Notes: generated from the letters alone by a model not told the origin. DNA of 64,000 bases from Sphingobacterium gobiense (GCF_002980575.1 NZ_PVBS01000003.1:186001-250000), one strand, 5' to 3'; shown: positions 45,440 through 55,087, counted from the first letter of the stretch. Made by a program: numbers and translations.

Positions 45440-46765
45440 ATGAAGCGTTTATTTAATTTTTTTCTTGCTGTTACGTTTTTCTTTTTTTCCTGTAATAATG
45501 TCGATAGTGCATCAGATGGAAATACAGATTATTTTGTTCATCGAAATATCCTATGGTTTGATGCAACGGCGAATTTTGATCGTTTTTGTGAGAAGGACTC
45601 CATTTTATTTTATCTTCAAAAATCTAAAGGGGTAGGTGTAACAGACATCGTAGTTGACGTAAAACCCATTACCGGTGAGGTCCTATATCCAAGTAAAATA
45701 GCTCCGGTGATGAGTTCTTGGGGAGAAAGTGAAACGGTTAAAGATACCACATGGGATATGCTGAGCTATTTTATAGAGGAGGGTCATAAACTCGGTCTGA
45801 AGGTACACGCTTCGGCAAATGTATTTGTCGCGGGACACAATTATTTTGATAGGGGTGTTGTATATGATGATCCATCAAAGGCTAGGTGGCAGACATTATC
45901 CTACCTGCCGGAAGGCATGACGTTGATTTCGGAGCAAAAAAACAAATATTCAACGATGCTGAACCCTGCATTACCGGAAGTACAGGAATACGAATTGTCT
46001 ATTTTAAAAGAACTTGTCGGTATGTATCCTCGATTGGACGGTATAATTCTGGATCGTGTCCGTTTTGACAACTTGAACGCTGATTTTTCAGAACAAAGTA
46101 AACGGCTGTTCGAACAATATAGAGGAGAAAGTGTAGAAAATTTTCCAGCCGATATTTATACATTTCAGGGAACGGAACGACAAGATGGCCCGCTCTTTAA
46201 GGAATGGTTGGAATGGAGGGCTAAAGTCATTCATGATTTTATCTATAAAGCCAGGGGGGAATTAAAAGCCATTCATCCGGATATTATCTTCGGAGATTAT
46301 ACAGGGTCATGGTATCCACTTTATTTTGACGTCGGCGTAAATTTCGCGAGCAAAGAATATGATCCTAGCGAAGAATTTAATTGGGCTACTGTTAAGTATA
46401 GAGAATATGGTTATGCGGAAGCTTTAGATTTGTTTACGACGGGGAATTATTATTTTGAAGTAGAGAAATCCGAGTTGCTTACACAGGCTAACACGACCGA
46501 AAAGACATTGGAATCTGGATTGGTTGTGAAAAAAGAAGACTGGTATACGGTAGAAGGATCAACGGAGCTGGTCAAAAAAGTCACCATGGGAAAAATACCA
46601 GTATACGCAGGCTTATATGTAGAACAATATAAAGGTCACCCGGACCAATTTATAAAAGCACTGAAGATGTGTCGTCAGAAATCGCATGGCGCTATGATAT
46701 TCGATATTGTGCATATTATTAATTATGGATGGTGGGATCAGGTTAAAGAGGGTTTGAACAATTAA
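45440..46765 (+). CDS. GHL10-like putative glycoside hydrolase lipoprotein 2
   Basis: The protein has 441 residues. Lipoprotein signal (FFFFSC, Cys19). Barrel motifs parallel to the preceding protein: ILWFDATANFDRF, VTDIVVDVKPITGEVLY, LKVHASANVF, LDGIILDRVRFDN and WYTVEGS. It is a tandem duplicate of gene 44031-45422 that has diverged widely; the pair may have different specificity. 17-bp gap upstream, 10-bp gap downstream. Confidence 0.75.
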   Translation: MKRLFNFFLAVTFFFFSCNNVDSASDGNTDYFVHRNILWFDATANFDRFCEKDSILFYLQKSKGVGVTDIVVDVKPITGEVLYPSKIAPVMSSWGESETVKDTTWDMLSYFIEEGHKLGLKVHASANVFVAGHNYFDRGVVYDDPSKARWQTLSYLPEGMTLISEQKNKYSTMLNPALPEVQEYELSILKELVGMYPRLDGIILDRVRFDNLNADFSEQSKRLFEQYRGESVENFPADIYTFQGTERQDGPLFKEWLEWRAKVIHDFIYKARGELKAIHPDIIFGDYTGSWYPLYFDVGVNFASKEYDPSEEFNWATVKYREYGYAEALDLFTTGNYYFEVEKSELLTQANTTEKTLESGLVVKKEDWYTVEGSTELVKKVTMGKIPVYAGLYVEQYKGHPDQFIKALKMCRQKSHGAMIFDIVHIINYGWWDQVKEGLNN

Positions 46766-46775
46766 ATTACAACGA

Positions 46776-47945
46776 ATGAAAGCAAGTGTATTATTATTTC
46801 TGTTATCCGTTTTTATATGGAATTGCCGGGCGCAAAGTAAATCCGAAGTTATTTCCGCAACCTTAAGCTCGGCTAAGCAGGGGGATGTTGTGATTTTAGA
46901 AGATTTCTTAACGACGGACTTTCCAAAGATTGCTTATGATAAAGCGGTTATGCCAGGTCCGCAATTTATGATATCCGATGACCCGGAGTATATTCGTATT
47001 CCCGAAGCTATTGTTATGCAGGAACGGACAGATGCAGGCGCGGTGCGGTTATATGTATATAACGTCAATGGTGTAAAGGAACCCGAGAAAATGCCCAGAA
47101 AAATATCCGCAGTAATAAAAAATCTCGGTGAGGAGAATATGCATTTGAGAATGCTCCGGTATTCTTCACAAAAGCCTAGTATGAATTACTTTCAGATTGG
47201 AAAACAAGGGTTGTACGACTATTTTTCGTCGCGTGAAACGAATAATGTCAGGACAATCAAGCCAGGGGAGGTGATCGCTATAGACGAGCGATTGGAAAAG
47301 CAGGTTATAATGTACGACGAGTTGGTGCACGGTTTCTATGAGTTTGTAATAGATCAGCCAGCATTGATTAGCGTGCTTCAAACATCACCTGATAAAGAAG
47401 GTCCTAAGGCATTCCATGAGATAGATACTATTATACCATTTAGTCATGTTAATGCTGGGAGGGGGATATTTCCGATAGCTAATTATAAGGTTACGAGTAA
47501 GGATACAATAGACACCAACGATGGCGTGTCGCAGCTTATCGTAGCTGATGGGAGCGATGATCCGTGGATTACAGGAACAATCGGAAAAAAAGCGGAGCTT
47601 GCACGAAACGTAGGGAATTATGGTGTGTTATACCATACAAGTATCAAATGGAAAAGCACAGGAGGAAAAGGTCTGGCTTTGATTACTTGGAACTGTAGAT
47701 CGGAAGACAGCCAGTGGTGTGGCGGAATGGGTTTAACAATGGAGATGTTTGATGAGCATATGAAAAAGAGCGTTATTCAATATCCATCCAATCAATTGGT
47801 AACAAAAGCGGCGCCAGAAGCTATCTTGATTGGGATTTATAAGCCAGATCTGTCGAAAGATATTCAAGAGATAAATTTTACGTATTCACCTCCGGGGGCA
47901 TCCTGCTTGCCAACTCCCTTGGTATTGGTTCCAATAGATTTATAG
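46776..47945 (+). CDS. Secreted protein of unknown function in the glycan cluster
   Basis: The protein has 389 residues. Signal peptide (MKASVLLFLLSVFIWNCRAQ). Domain 1 (~50-215) is rich in beta strands with VRLYVYNVNGVKEPEKMPRKISAVIKNLG; domain 2 (~225-389) includes LALITWNCRSEDSQWCGGMGLTMEMFDEH with three Cys residues. It resembles an adhesion or copper-oxidase-like accessory module, but I do not recognise a family. Its position between glycosidase homologues and a membrane protein suggests a role in the same pathway. Confidence 0.7.
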   Translation: MKASVLLFLLSVFIWNCRAQSKSEVISATLSSAKQGDVVILEDFLTTDFPKIAYDKAVMPGPQFMISDDPEYIRIPEAIVMQERTDAGAVRLYVYNVNGVKEPEKMPRKISAVIKNLGEENMHLRMLRYSSQKPSMNYFQIGKQGLYDYFSSRETNNVRTIKPGEVIAIDERLEKQVIMYDELVHGFYEFVIDQPALISVLQTSPDKEGPKAFHEIDTIIPFSHVNAGRGIFPIANYKVTSKDTIDTNDGVSQLIVADGSDDPWITGTIGKKAELARNVGNYGVLYHTSIKWKSTGGKGLALITWNCRSEDSQWCGGMGLTMEMFDEHMKKSVIQYPSNQLVTKAAPEAILIGIYKPDLSKDIQEINFTYSPPGASCLPTPLVLVPIDL

Positions 47946-47962
47946 GCCGAATAGAAAGTTCA

Positions 47963-49360
47963 ATGATCAAAAGAAACCATAGTATAGACTTATTGCGCGG
48001 GGTAGCAATTTTAGGAATGGTTTTGGCTGCGGTGATTCCATGGAGCTCAGCGTTTCCTGCATGGATGTATCACGCCCAGGTCGGACCGCCGGATTTTACG
48101 TTCAATCCAGATAACCCGGGTATTACATGGGTGGACCTTGTCTTTCCTTTTTTTCTATTTGCTATGGGAGCTGCTTTTCCGTTGGCATTGCGAAATAAAC
48201 TGGTCAATAGGCAATATGGAGTAATTGCTTCAGGGCTGTTAAGGCGGGGAGTTTTGCTTGTGTTTTTTGCGATTACGTTGGCTTATCTTACTCCGGAAAA
48301 CCTAACAGGGCCTAAATGGTTAAATTACGCGACCTCCTTGCTCACCTTTGTTGCTTTTTTCCTTGTATTCATGCGCTTTGAAGGAAGGGAGCTAAGAAGG
48401 TATGGCTTGCAGCTGTTGGGTTTTCTGATAATAGGATTATTGGTATGGTATCATAGCGAAATACTCGGGAACACATTTGATAGATTCAAAAGTAATATCA
48501 TCATCCTGGTGTTGGCCAATATGGCGATATTTGGGTCCGTATTTTGGTTGCTGACTTCCGAAAGTTTTCTGTTACGCATAGCTGTACTCATCGCTTTTAT
48601 GGGAATATGGTTTACCAAAGACATTACGGGTAGCTGGACACAAGTGCTTTGGAACTTCCACCCTGATTTGCGGTGGTTCTATAGTTTGTCATTTTTGAAA
48701 TACCTCTGCATTGTATTACCCGGTTCGATATTGGGTGATCTGTTGGTGCAGAATAAAGACGTGACTAATTACCGGTATACGAATTCTGAACGAGGAAACG
48801 CGAGATGGTTAGCTGTACTCGGTGTAACTTTTGTGGCTTTTCATGTGGTTACCTTGTATATGCGTCTGCTACAGCTCAATCTATGTGGGCATGTCATTTT
48901 TGGAATAGCTTTTTTTCTCTTTTTTACGAAAAACCATCAAGGGCAATTTGCATTCTACAAAACGTTGGTTAGTTGGGGATTTGTTTTGGCTTCCATAGCC
49001 TTATTCTTTGAGCCGTTGGATGGCGGGATCAAGAAAGACCCCTCGTCTTTTAGCTATTGGCTTTTAACAAGTGGGTTGGCTTTCATCTTTTATATTTTCT
49101 CTGATTATTTGACAAAGCGTTTTCCTGAAAATTTTGTGGTGTCTTCGATCGTTAAAAGTGGACAAAACCCAATGATTGCTTACTGCGTTTCCGCATTCTG
49201 CATTACACCCGTTTTAGGGCTATTGCATGTATTGCCGGCTATTGATTCATTGTCTGTAAGTAGCCCTTATTTAGGGTTAGTGAAGACTGGTATATATATG
49301 TTGTTGATGATTTTGCTAACGAACTATGCCACAAATAAGAAGTGGTTTTGGCGATCATAA
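47963..49360 (+). CDS. DUF5009 / heparan-alpha-glucosaminide acetyltransferase-like membrane protein
   Basis: The protein has 465 residues with about 10-11 membrane segments. It starts HSIDLLRGVAILGMVLAAVIPWSS and has WVDLVFPFFLFAMGAAFPLAL, the N-terminal pattern of the DUF5009/YeiB/HGSNAT group, which includes transmembrane acyltransferases acting on amino sugars. In this context it may acetylate or de-acetylate glycan fragments at the inner membrane, together with the two esterases that follow (inference). Confidence 0.78.
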   Translation: MIKRNHSIDLLRGVAILGMVLAAVIPWSSAFPAWMYHAQVGPPDFTFNPDNPGITWVDLVFPFFLFAMGAAFPLALRNKLVNRQYGVIASGLLRRGVLLVFFAITLAYLTPENLTGPKWLNYATSLLTFVAFFLVFMRFEGRELRRYGLQLLGFLIIGLLVWYHSEILGNTFDRFKSNIIILVLANMAIFGSVFWLLTSESFLLRIAVLIAFMGIWFTKDITGSWTQVLWNFHPDLRWFYSLSFLKYLCIVLPGSILGDLLVQNKDVTNYRYTNSERGNARWLAVLGVTFVAFHVVTLYMRLLQLNLCGHVIFGIAFFLFFTKNHQGQFAFYKTLVSWGFVLASIALFFEPLDGGIKKDPSSFSYWLLTSGLAFIFYIFSDYLTKRFPENFVVSSIVKSGQNPMIAYCVSAFCITPVLGLLHVLPAIDSLSVSSPYLGLVKTGIYMLLMILLTNYATNKKWFWRS

Positions 49361-49374
49361 ATTTTTAGATAATA

Positions 49375-50064
49375 GTGATGATAAAAATTAGATTTATAGC
49401 CCTGCTTATTATGTCGGGAAGTTTACCAGCGTTAAAAGCGCAAGTAACCTCTGCAATTGATAGTAATTACATCTTTTCGGGTTATACCGAAAAATTGGCA
49501 GAATTCCGGAAGATGCCGGTTCTTCCAAATGCAATAGTATTTGTTGGGAATAGTCTTACCGACGCTGGTCGGTGGAACGATATTTTGCCGGAGTTGCCGG
49601 TATTGAACCGAGGTATTAGCGGGGATATTTCTTACGGTGTATTGGCCCGACTGGACGAAATAACCAGACATCAACCCGAGAAAGTATTTCTGATGATTGG
49701 CGTAAATGATCTAAAGCGGGGTATACCGACAACGCATATTATAGAAAATTATACCAGAATTGTACGTAAGGTGAAACAGCAATCACCCATAACGAGGGTC
49801 TATCTTCACAGTGTATTACCTGTTAATCCAGCTAAATTGATAGCGTCGTTCAAGGCAGTGAAAAACGATGATATCCAATTATTGAATGACGGCTTGAAAC
49901 GTATTTCTCAGACTCAAAACGGTGTATACTTTGTTGACCTGCATACTATATTGGCCGATCGGCTGGGCAACCTTCGTGCTGAAATAACACCCGATGGTAT
50001 ACACTTGGAGGTAGCTGCGTATGTGGAACTGGTTGACTATCTGAAAAAAATAGAAGTGTTATAA
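49375..50064 (+). CDS. Secreted SGNH/GDSL hydrolase 1
   Basis: The protein has 229 residues. Signal peptide (MMIKIRFIALLIMSGSLPALKAQ). SGNH blocks: I VFVGNSLTDAGRW (catalytic Ser), II LNRGISGDISYGV (Gly), III MIGVNDLKRG (Asn), V TPDGIHLEVAAY (Asp and His). Expected to remove O-acyl groups from the glycan in the periplasm. Its stop overlaps the next start by one base (TAATG). Confidence 0.9.
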   Translation: MMIKIRFIALLIMSGSLPALKAQVTSAIDSNYIFSGYTEKLAEFRKMPVLPNAIVFVGNSLTDAGRWNDILPELPVLNRGISGDISYGVLARLDEITRHQPEKVFLMIGVNDLKRGIPTTHIIENYTRIVRKVKQQSPITRVYLHSVLPVNPAKLIASFKAVKNDDIQLLNDGLKRISQTQNGVYFVDLHTILADRLGNLRAEITPDGIHLEVAAYVELVDYLKKIEVL

Positions 50065-50729
50065 TGATGAAGAAAATCACCATAATATTGTCGGGAATGC
50101 TCGGAATCATGCACCTGCATGCGCAAGATAGTACTTATAATAATTGGTATTACGAAGGACGGGAAAAGTTGTATCAGGCATTGAAGGAGAAAGCGTACCA
50201 TGTCATTTTCTTCGGGAATAGTATAACGGAGAGAGGCCCTTGGCAAGAATTGTTGGGACGTGAATACAAGGTCGGAAACCGAGGGATAGGAGGAGATAAT
50301 ACGTTTGGTATGAAGGCGCGTATTGCAGATGTCGTGGCGTCGAAACCAAAAAAGATATTCCTGATGATGGGGATCAATGATGTGGGGCGGGGCCTGCCTC
50401 TCGAATGGAGTTTGAGAAATTATGAAGCTATCATTAAGATCATTCAAAAAAAAAGTTCTGGGACACAAATATATCTCCAAAGCACGTTGCCTCTCAATGA
50501 AAAGATGCTGAAATATGATTATTTGTTTGGAAAGGAAAACTTAGTGAGAGATTTAAACGAGGGGATATTGGCTTTGGCAAAAAAGTATGATTTAATCTAT
50601 GTTGATGTCAAAGAGGCTTTAGCTGATGGTTATGTATTGAAGACGGAATATACAACGGATGGCATTCATCTCAATACAGATGCCTACATCCGTTGGGTTG
50701 AGTATTTAAAAGAGAAACAATATTTATAG
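50064..50729 (+). CDS. Secreted SGNH/GDSL hydrolase 2
   Basis: The protein has 221 residues and is a paralogue of the preceding one. Signal peptide (MMKKITIILSGMLGIMHLHAQ). Blocks: FFGNSITERGPW, GNRGIGGDNTFG, MMGINDVGRG and TTDGIHLNTDAY. All catalytic residues are in place. Starts at the overlapping ATG at 50064 or the second ATG at 50067. Directly followed without a gap by the DUF4434 gene. Confidence 0.9.
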   Translation: MMKKITIILSGMLGIMHLHAQDSTYNNWYYEGREKLYQALKEKAYHVIFFGNSITERGPWQELLGREYKVGNRGIGGDNTFGMKARIADVVASKPKKIFLMMGINDVGRGLPLEWSLRNYEAIIKIIQKKSSGTQIYLQSTLPLNEKMLKYDYLFGKENLVRDLNEGILALAKKYDLIYVDVKEALADGYVLKTEYTTDGIHLNTDAYIRWVEYLKEKQYL

Positions 50730-51665
50730 ATGAAGATTACAGGTACTTTTTTAGATGAGATTAGTCATGATATACCGCATCAAAATTGGGGTAGAGAGGA
50801 GTGGGATCGTGATTTTGGATATATGAAGGCAATAGGGATTGATACGGTTATTATGATTCGTAGCGGATATCGACGATTCATTACCTATCCATCAGCATGG
50901 TTACAGGATAAAATGGGATGCTATGCGCCTCCAGTGGACTTGGTAGATATGTTTCTGCAATTGACCGAAAAGCACGGTATGAAATTCTTTTTTGGTCTTT
51001 ACGATAGCGGTAAATATTGGGATACTGGAAATATGCAGTATGAAATAGATGTTAACCGCTTTGTAATCGACGAAGTGTGGCAGCGATATGGTCATTACGC
51101 GAGTTTCGGAGGTTGGTATCTGAGCATGGAGATCAGTCGTCAAACCAAGGGGGCGTCCAGTGCCTTTCGTATTTTAGGTGAACAATGCAAAGCAGTGAGC
51201 AACAATTTGCCTACATTTATTTCTCCTTGGATCGATGGTAAAAAAGCGGTAATGGCAGCGTCTTCTGGTCTTGTCAAAGCAGATTTCGTATCTATACAGG
51301 AGCATGAGAACGAATGGAATGACATATTTCATGAGATACATAATGTGATCGACGCGGTCGCGTTTCAGGATGGGCATATCGATTATCACGAACTAGATGA
51401 TTTTTTTCTGGTCAACAAGAAACTAGCCGACAAATATAATATGCAGTGTTGGACTAATGCCGAATCTTTTGATCGGGATATGCCAATTAAGTTTTTGCCG
51501 ATTAAATTCGAGAAACTTCGTTTGAAACTGGAAGCCGCAAGAAAAGCCGGATATGATAAGGCGATTACATTTGAGTTTTCTCATTTTATGAGTCCTCAGT
51601 CCGCCTATTTACAAGCAGGACATTTATACAATAGGTATAAGGAATATTTAGAAACATTGAAATAA
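50730..51665 (+). CDS. DUF4434 TIM-barrel protein (putative glycosidase)
   Basis: The protein has 311 residues and no signal peptide, so it is cytoplasmic. DUF4434 pattern: ITGTFLDEISHDIPHQNWGREEWDRDFGYMKAIGIDTVIMIRSGY, MKFFFGLYDSGKYW, FGGWYLSMEIS, ADFVSIQEHENEW, WTNAESFD and AITFEFSHFMSPQS. DUF4434 proteins are related to GHL and GH13-like barrels; the Glu in GWYLSMEIS and the one in QCWTNAESF are candidate catalytic residues. It starts one base after the stop of the esterase gene. Confidence 0.82.
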   Translation: MKITGTFLDEISHDIPHQNWGREEWDRDFGYMKAIGIDTVIMIRSGYRRFITYPSAWLQDKMGCYAPPVDLVDMFLQLTEKHGMKFFFGLYDSGKYWDTGNMQYEIDVNRFVIDEVWQRYGHYASFGGWYLSMEISRQTKGASSAFRILGEQCKAVSNNLPTFISPWIDGKKAVMAASSGLVKADFVSIQEHENEWNDIFHEIHNVIDAVAFQDGHIDYHELDDFFLVNKKLADKYNMQCWTNAESFDRDMPIKFLPIKFEKLRLKLEAARKAGYDKAITFEFSHFMSPQSAYLQAGHLYNRYKEYLETLK

Positions 51666-51676
51666 TTAGCGTAGAA

Positions 51677-52852
51677 ATGAAAGGATTTGTTGAACGGTAT
51701 AAAAAGGAGCTTTTGGAGAACGTTATGCCGTTTTGGGTAAAATATTCCAATGATAGGGAATATGGTGGTTTTTTAACTTGCTTAGATAGGGATGGGACAG
51801 TATTTGATACGGATAAATTCATGTGGTTACAAGGTAGACAGATTTGGACACTGTCAATGCTCTATCTTAGCGTCGAACCAAATGAAACCTGGCGAGAAAT
51901 GGCAGAACAAGGATCTGCTTTTATCTTAAAGAATGGACGGAACCAACATGGTGATTGGTATTTTTCGCTCGATAGGGCAGGTCGTCCGCTGGTGCAACCC
52001 TACAATATCTTTTCAGACTGTTTTGCCAGTATGGGGCTGGGGGCGCTTTACAAGATAACGGGAAAAGATGAACATGCACAAGTGGCATACGAAACATTTG
52101 ACCGAATATTGGATCGTCGGGAGAACCCGAAAGATCAATATAATAAAATATATCCCGGTACCCGGTCTCTCAAAGGATTTGCATTACCGATGATCTTAAG
52201 CAATCTTTCTTTAGAGCTTGAACATATAGTGGGGACGAATACGGTGGAATCGCTGATAGATGAAATCATTCACGACATCATGGAAGTTTTTTATCAACCA
52301 GATACGGGGCTGATTATGGAAAACGTGAACGTAGATGGGTCGTTTTCCGATTCGTTTGAAGGGCGATTGGTGAACCCTGGTCATATTATAGAGGCGATGT
52401 GGTTTATGATGGATCTGGCAGGAAGACGTGGGGATAGTGCGCTTATGGCGAAGTGTGTTGAGATAGCACTCGGGGCATTAGCGTTTGGTTGGGACGATGA
52501 ATTTGATGGCATAGTGTATTTTAAAGATATTCTAAATAAGCCTCTGCAACAATTGGAATGGGATCAAAAACTTTGGTGGGTACATCTCGAGGCATTGGTG
52601 TGCATGGCAAAAGGTTATGCATACACGGGTGATACGCGTTGTAAAGAATGGTTTCAAAGGTTGGATACATATGCTTTCCGTCATTTTTCAGATCCGGAGT
52701 ATGGTGAGTGGTATGGCTATTTAAATAGACAAGGACAGCCATTGCTTAGCTTGAAAGGAGGGAAATGGAAAGGATGCTTCCATGTTCCAAGAGCTTTATT
52801 AAAGGTGTATTCCGCTCTTGAAACGCTGGAACGACAATCACTTTCGCTGTAA
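51677..52852 (+). CDS. AGE-family N-acylglucosamine/cellobiose 2-epimerase-like protein
   Basis: The protein has 391 residues, an (alpha/alpha)6 barrel. Motifs: NDREYGGFLTCLDRDG, KFMWLQGRQIWTLSMLY, FSDCFASMGLGALYKITG, EGRLVNPGHIIEAMWFM, LEWDQKLWWVHLEALV and WYGYLNRQGQPLLSLKGGKWKGCFHVPRALL. The conserved His residues in NPGH, WWVHLE and CFHVPRAL fit the acid/base pair of the family. Either an N-acetylglucosamine/N-acetylmannosamine or a disaccharide 2-epimerase; the sequence does not decide. Last gene of the cluster. Confidence 0.9.
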   Translation: MKGFVERYKKELLENVMPFWVKYSNDREYGGFLTCLDRDGTVFDTDKFMWLQGRQIWTLSMLYLSVEPNETWREMAEQGSAFILKNGRNQHGDWYFSLDRAGRPLVQPYNIFSDCFASMGLGALYKITGKDEHAQVAYETFDRILDRRENPKDQYNKIYPGTRSLKGFALPMILSNLSLELEHIVGTNTVESLIDEIIHDIMEVFYQPDTGLIMENVNVDGSFSDSFEGRLVNPGHIIEAMWFMMDLAGRRGDSALMAKCVEIALGALAFGWDDEFDGIVYFKDILNKPLQQLEWDQKLWWVHLEALVCMAKGYAYTGDTRCKEWFQRLDTYAFRHFSDPEYGEWYGYLNRQGQPLLSLKGGKWKGCFHVPRALLKVYSALETLERQSLSL

Positions 52853-52932
52853 GGTTATTTCAAGACCTCTTCGCTTTTTGTTTAGACCTTGTTCGCACCT
52901 GCTTCGGACAATTACCGTGTTTTTAATGACGT

Positions 52933-52988
52933 TTTACCGTGCATTTACCGTGTAGACCCCGGTAAATACACGGTAACCACACGGTAAA
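52933..52988. repeat. Nested inverted repeat of TTACCGTG units
   Basis: The left arm 52933-52954 and right arm 52967-52988 pair at 19 of 22 positions around a 12-nt loop. Each arm holds two TTTACCGTG/TTACCGTG units. Shorter flanking words GCTTCGGACA (~52909) and TTCCGAAGC (~53010) also pair, so the fold could extend. It lies between two convergent genes, which fits a transcription-end structure, but no T run follows. Confidence 0.6.
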
Positions 52989-53062
52989 TCCTTGGTTAAT
53001 GAGCGAAGAAGTTCCGAAGCATGTCCGAATATAGTATTAAAGATGTTGGAGGAAACCCTAAA

Positions 53063-54229
53063 CTAAAAAGCCTCACTAAGACTTAAATAAAATCCCGTTT
53101 GTCTTTTTTCGCCTGGTCTTTTTTCGCCGATGGCATAGTCAAAACGGACAGTACTGTTATGTTCTAAGCTAAAGAAGTATCGGATGCCCCCGCCGAAGCT
53201 CGGTACCAGACGGAAATTGTGTTTTTGGGAAAATGTGCTACCCGTTCCACCAAACCCAACGACACCCAGACGTGGCATAAATCGGTACCGGAATTCAAAT
53301 TGTGCGGTAGCATAATTCTTGTCTTTGTATCGTCCTAGGTAATAACCGCGCATGGTCATGTCACCTCCTAGGTCACGATAAGCATAAAAAGGGACATTTT
53401 CCCCGAAAGTGCCTCGGTAAAGGGTTTGTGCAGCAAGGGTTATCTTCGGCGAAATCGCATGAAACCCTCTGATATCAACTTCCAACTGGCTACCCCTGAA
53501 ATTATCTCCGCCCCAAAAGTGAGGCGCATAAGCATATTTCAGTCGGGAGTAGAGACCATTGGTTGTATACGTGGTGTTATTTCGCGTGTCATATAGGGAA
53601 GAAACTCCGAGAGCCAAGTACTGGCCGCCTGTCTTCCCCAATACCTCGGGTTGTGCAAAAATGCCTCCAGGCTCACGATCCTTGAACTTGAAACTTTCGT
53701 ATTCCACATTTACACCGGCATACCATCTGGGGACAATTTTCTTCTCTATATCTATTTTTGCCCGCGCGAGTTGATGTTCCAAAAAATCCTCATCCGCCAA
53801 CCAGGTGTCTGATCCCAAGCCATAGAAGTTAAAGGGCCAATCCCTATAACGCAGTTCAGTTAAAATATGATAATCGTTGTCTTTTGTCCATATATCGGTT
53901 AGCAGTTTGATGTTTTTCTGCTTTTCTGTGGTAAGTGTCCCCATAAGTGTTATGTTGGATGTGCGGCTGTCCGGATCAGCTTTATCCAGATAAAAATTAT
54001 AGGTTCCGGCGATACCGTACTCTACCCCGGTTTCCTGGGCGTAGCCTAGCGCAGGCAAAACAATCAAACTAGCACTGCGTGTAGAGTCACGTTCCGCAGC
54101 GAGAAACTTTTTTGCCATTTTTTTGATAAACGTCTGTTCTTGTGCATAAATAGGTGAAAAAAAGGATATCGTGAACAACGAAATCAATAGCAATATATTT
54201 CCGAAACGCCGATTTTGTTTGATGAACAT
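53063..54229 (-). CDS. Omp85/BamA-like surface antigen barrel protein without POTRA domains
   Basis: The protein has 388 residues. Signal peptide (ILLLISLFTISFFSPIYAQ). The remainder is amphipathic beta strands of the bacterial surface antigen (D15) type: LIVLPALGYAQETGVEYGIAGTYNFY, YLALGVSSLYDTRNNTTYTTNGLYSRLKYAYAP, GDMTMRGYYLGRYKDKNYATAQFEFRY (the RGY motif of Omp85 barrels) and a C-terminal Phe (LSLSEAF). No room for POTRA repeats. Role unknown; stand-alone barrels of this type are common in Bacteroidota. Confidence 0.85.
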   Translation of the reverse strand: MFIKQNRRFGNILLLISLFTISFFSPIYAQEQTFIKKMAKKFLAAERDSTRSASLIVLPALGYAQETGVEYGIAGTYNFYLDKADPDSRTSNITLMGTLTTEKQKNIKLLTDIWTKDNDYHILTELRYRDWPFNFYGLGSDTWLADEDFLEHQLARAKIDIEKKIVPRWYAGVNVEYESFKFKDREPGGIFAQPEVLGKTGGQYLALGVSSLYDTRNNTTYTTNGLYSRLKYAYAPHFWGGDNFRGSQLEVDIRGFHAISPKITLAAQTLYRGTFGENVPFYAYRDLGGDMTMRGYYLGRYKDKNYATAQFEFRYRFMPRLGVVGFGGTGSTFSQKHNFRLVPSFGGGIRYFFSLEHNSTVRFDYAIGEKRPGEKRQTGFYLSLSEAF

Positions 54230-54323
54230 AAGTATCTTCTTGAAAAATGCGGTGCAAGATGTAAATTATTTCGTTGCATATCAAGTATATGATGTAACCA
54301 GCCATTTTTTTTCGTGAAATATT

Positions 54324-54353
54324 TTTGTAGTTTGGATGTAGTCGCTATCTTTG
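54324..54353 (+). promoter_or_regulatory. Bacteroidota-type promoter for the tRNA-tuf operon
   Basis: A -33 TTTG (54324-54327) and -7 TATCTTTG (54346-54353) are separated by 18 bp, matching the consensus TTTG-N19-TANNTTTG. It is about 170 bp upstream of the first tRNA. Confidence 0.65.
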
Positions 54354-54525
54354 CCTCATCAAAATCAAATGAGCTAATGTTGTTTGAGGCTGATGATTAG
54401 CGTTCTTTAACACGATAAAAAAGTTTTTAAAAAACTTGCAAATATCAAAATTAAGTTGGATTTTTGCACTCGCTATCTGGAAAGGTAGGTGTTCTTTGGA
54501 GAGTTTTTAAAAAAAAATAGATATT

Positions 54526-54598
<73 letters not shown>

Positions 54599-54623
54599 CT
54601 AAATGCAATTAATTTGCAGGTTT

Positions 54624-54707
54624 GGAGGGGTTCCAGAGCGGTCAAATGGGACGGACTGTAAATCCGTTGCTTCGGCTTCGAAGGTTCGAATCCTTCTCCC
54701 TCCACCA
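54624..54707 (+). tRNA. tRNA-Tyr (anticodon GTA), CCA encoded
   Basis: 84 nt including an encoded CCA. Acceptor GGAGGGG pairs with TCCCTCC (one G-T). Anticodon loop CTGTAAA, long variable arm (class II), T arm GGTTCGAATCC. Confidence 0.95.
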
Positions 54708-54775
54708 TCCGATTTTAGATATGTAGTATGTCGATTTGAATTTTTTTTACAAATCGAGTAATCTAAAATCAATCA

Positions 54776-54848
54776 GCGGAAGTAGCTCAATTGGTAGAGC
54801 GATAGCCTTCCAAGCTATAGGTTGCGGGTTCGAGGCCCGTCTTCCGCT
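54776..54848 (+). tRNA. tRNA-Gly (anticodon TCC)
   Basis: Acceptor GCGGAAG pairs with CTTCCGC; D arm AGCTCAATTGGTAGAGC; anticodon loop CTTCCAA; T arm GCGGGTTCGAGGCCCGT. CCA not encoded. Confidence 0.95.
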
Positions 54849-54939
54849 CTTTTTTTAACGTTTGATTTAAGTCTCTGTCTTTTTTGATGAATTTTTCTGA
54901 TAAGGTAGAGGCTATCATCTGTAGATAGGCTTTTGATAA

Positions 54940-55011
<72 letters not shown>

Positions 55012-55087
55012 CAAAAAATATGGAAGTTTATTACTTTTGTAAAGGATTTAATAAAGAAACATTTTATAATTACTAATTCGCATAAAC

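Noticed and set aside
34065-52852. Reading the cluster as a sialic acid operon
   Set aside because: The esterases, ROK regulator and AGE epimerase fit, but there is no sialidase, no NanA lyase and no sialic acid-specific transporter, so the substrate was left open.
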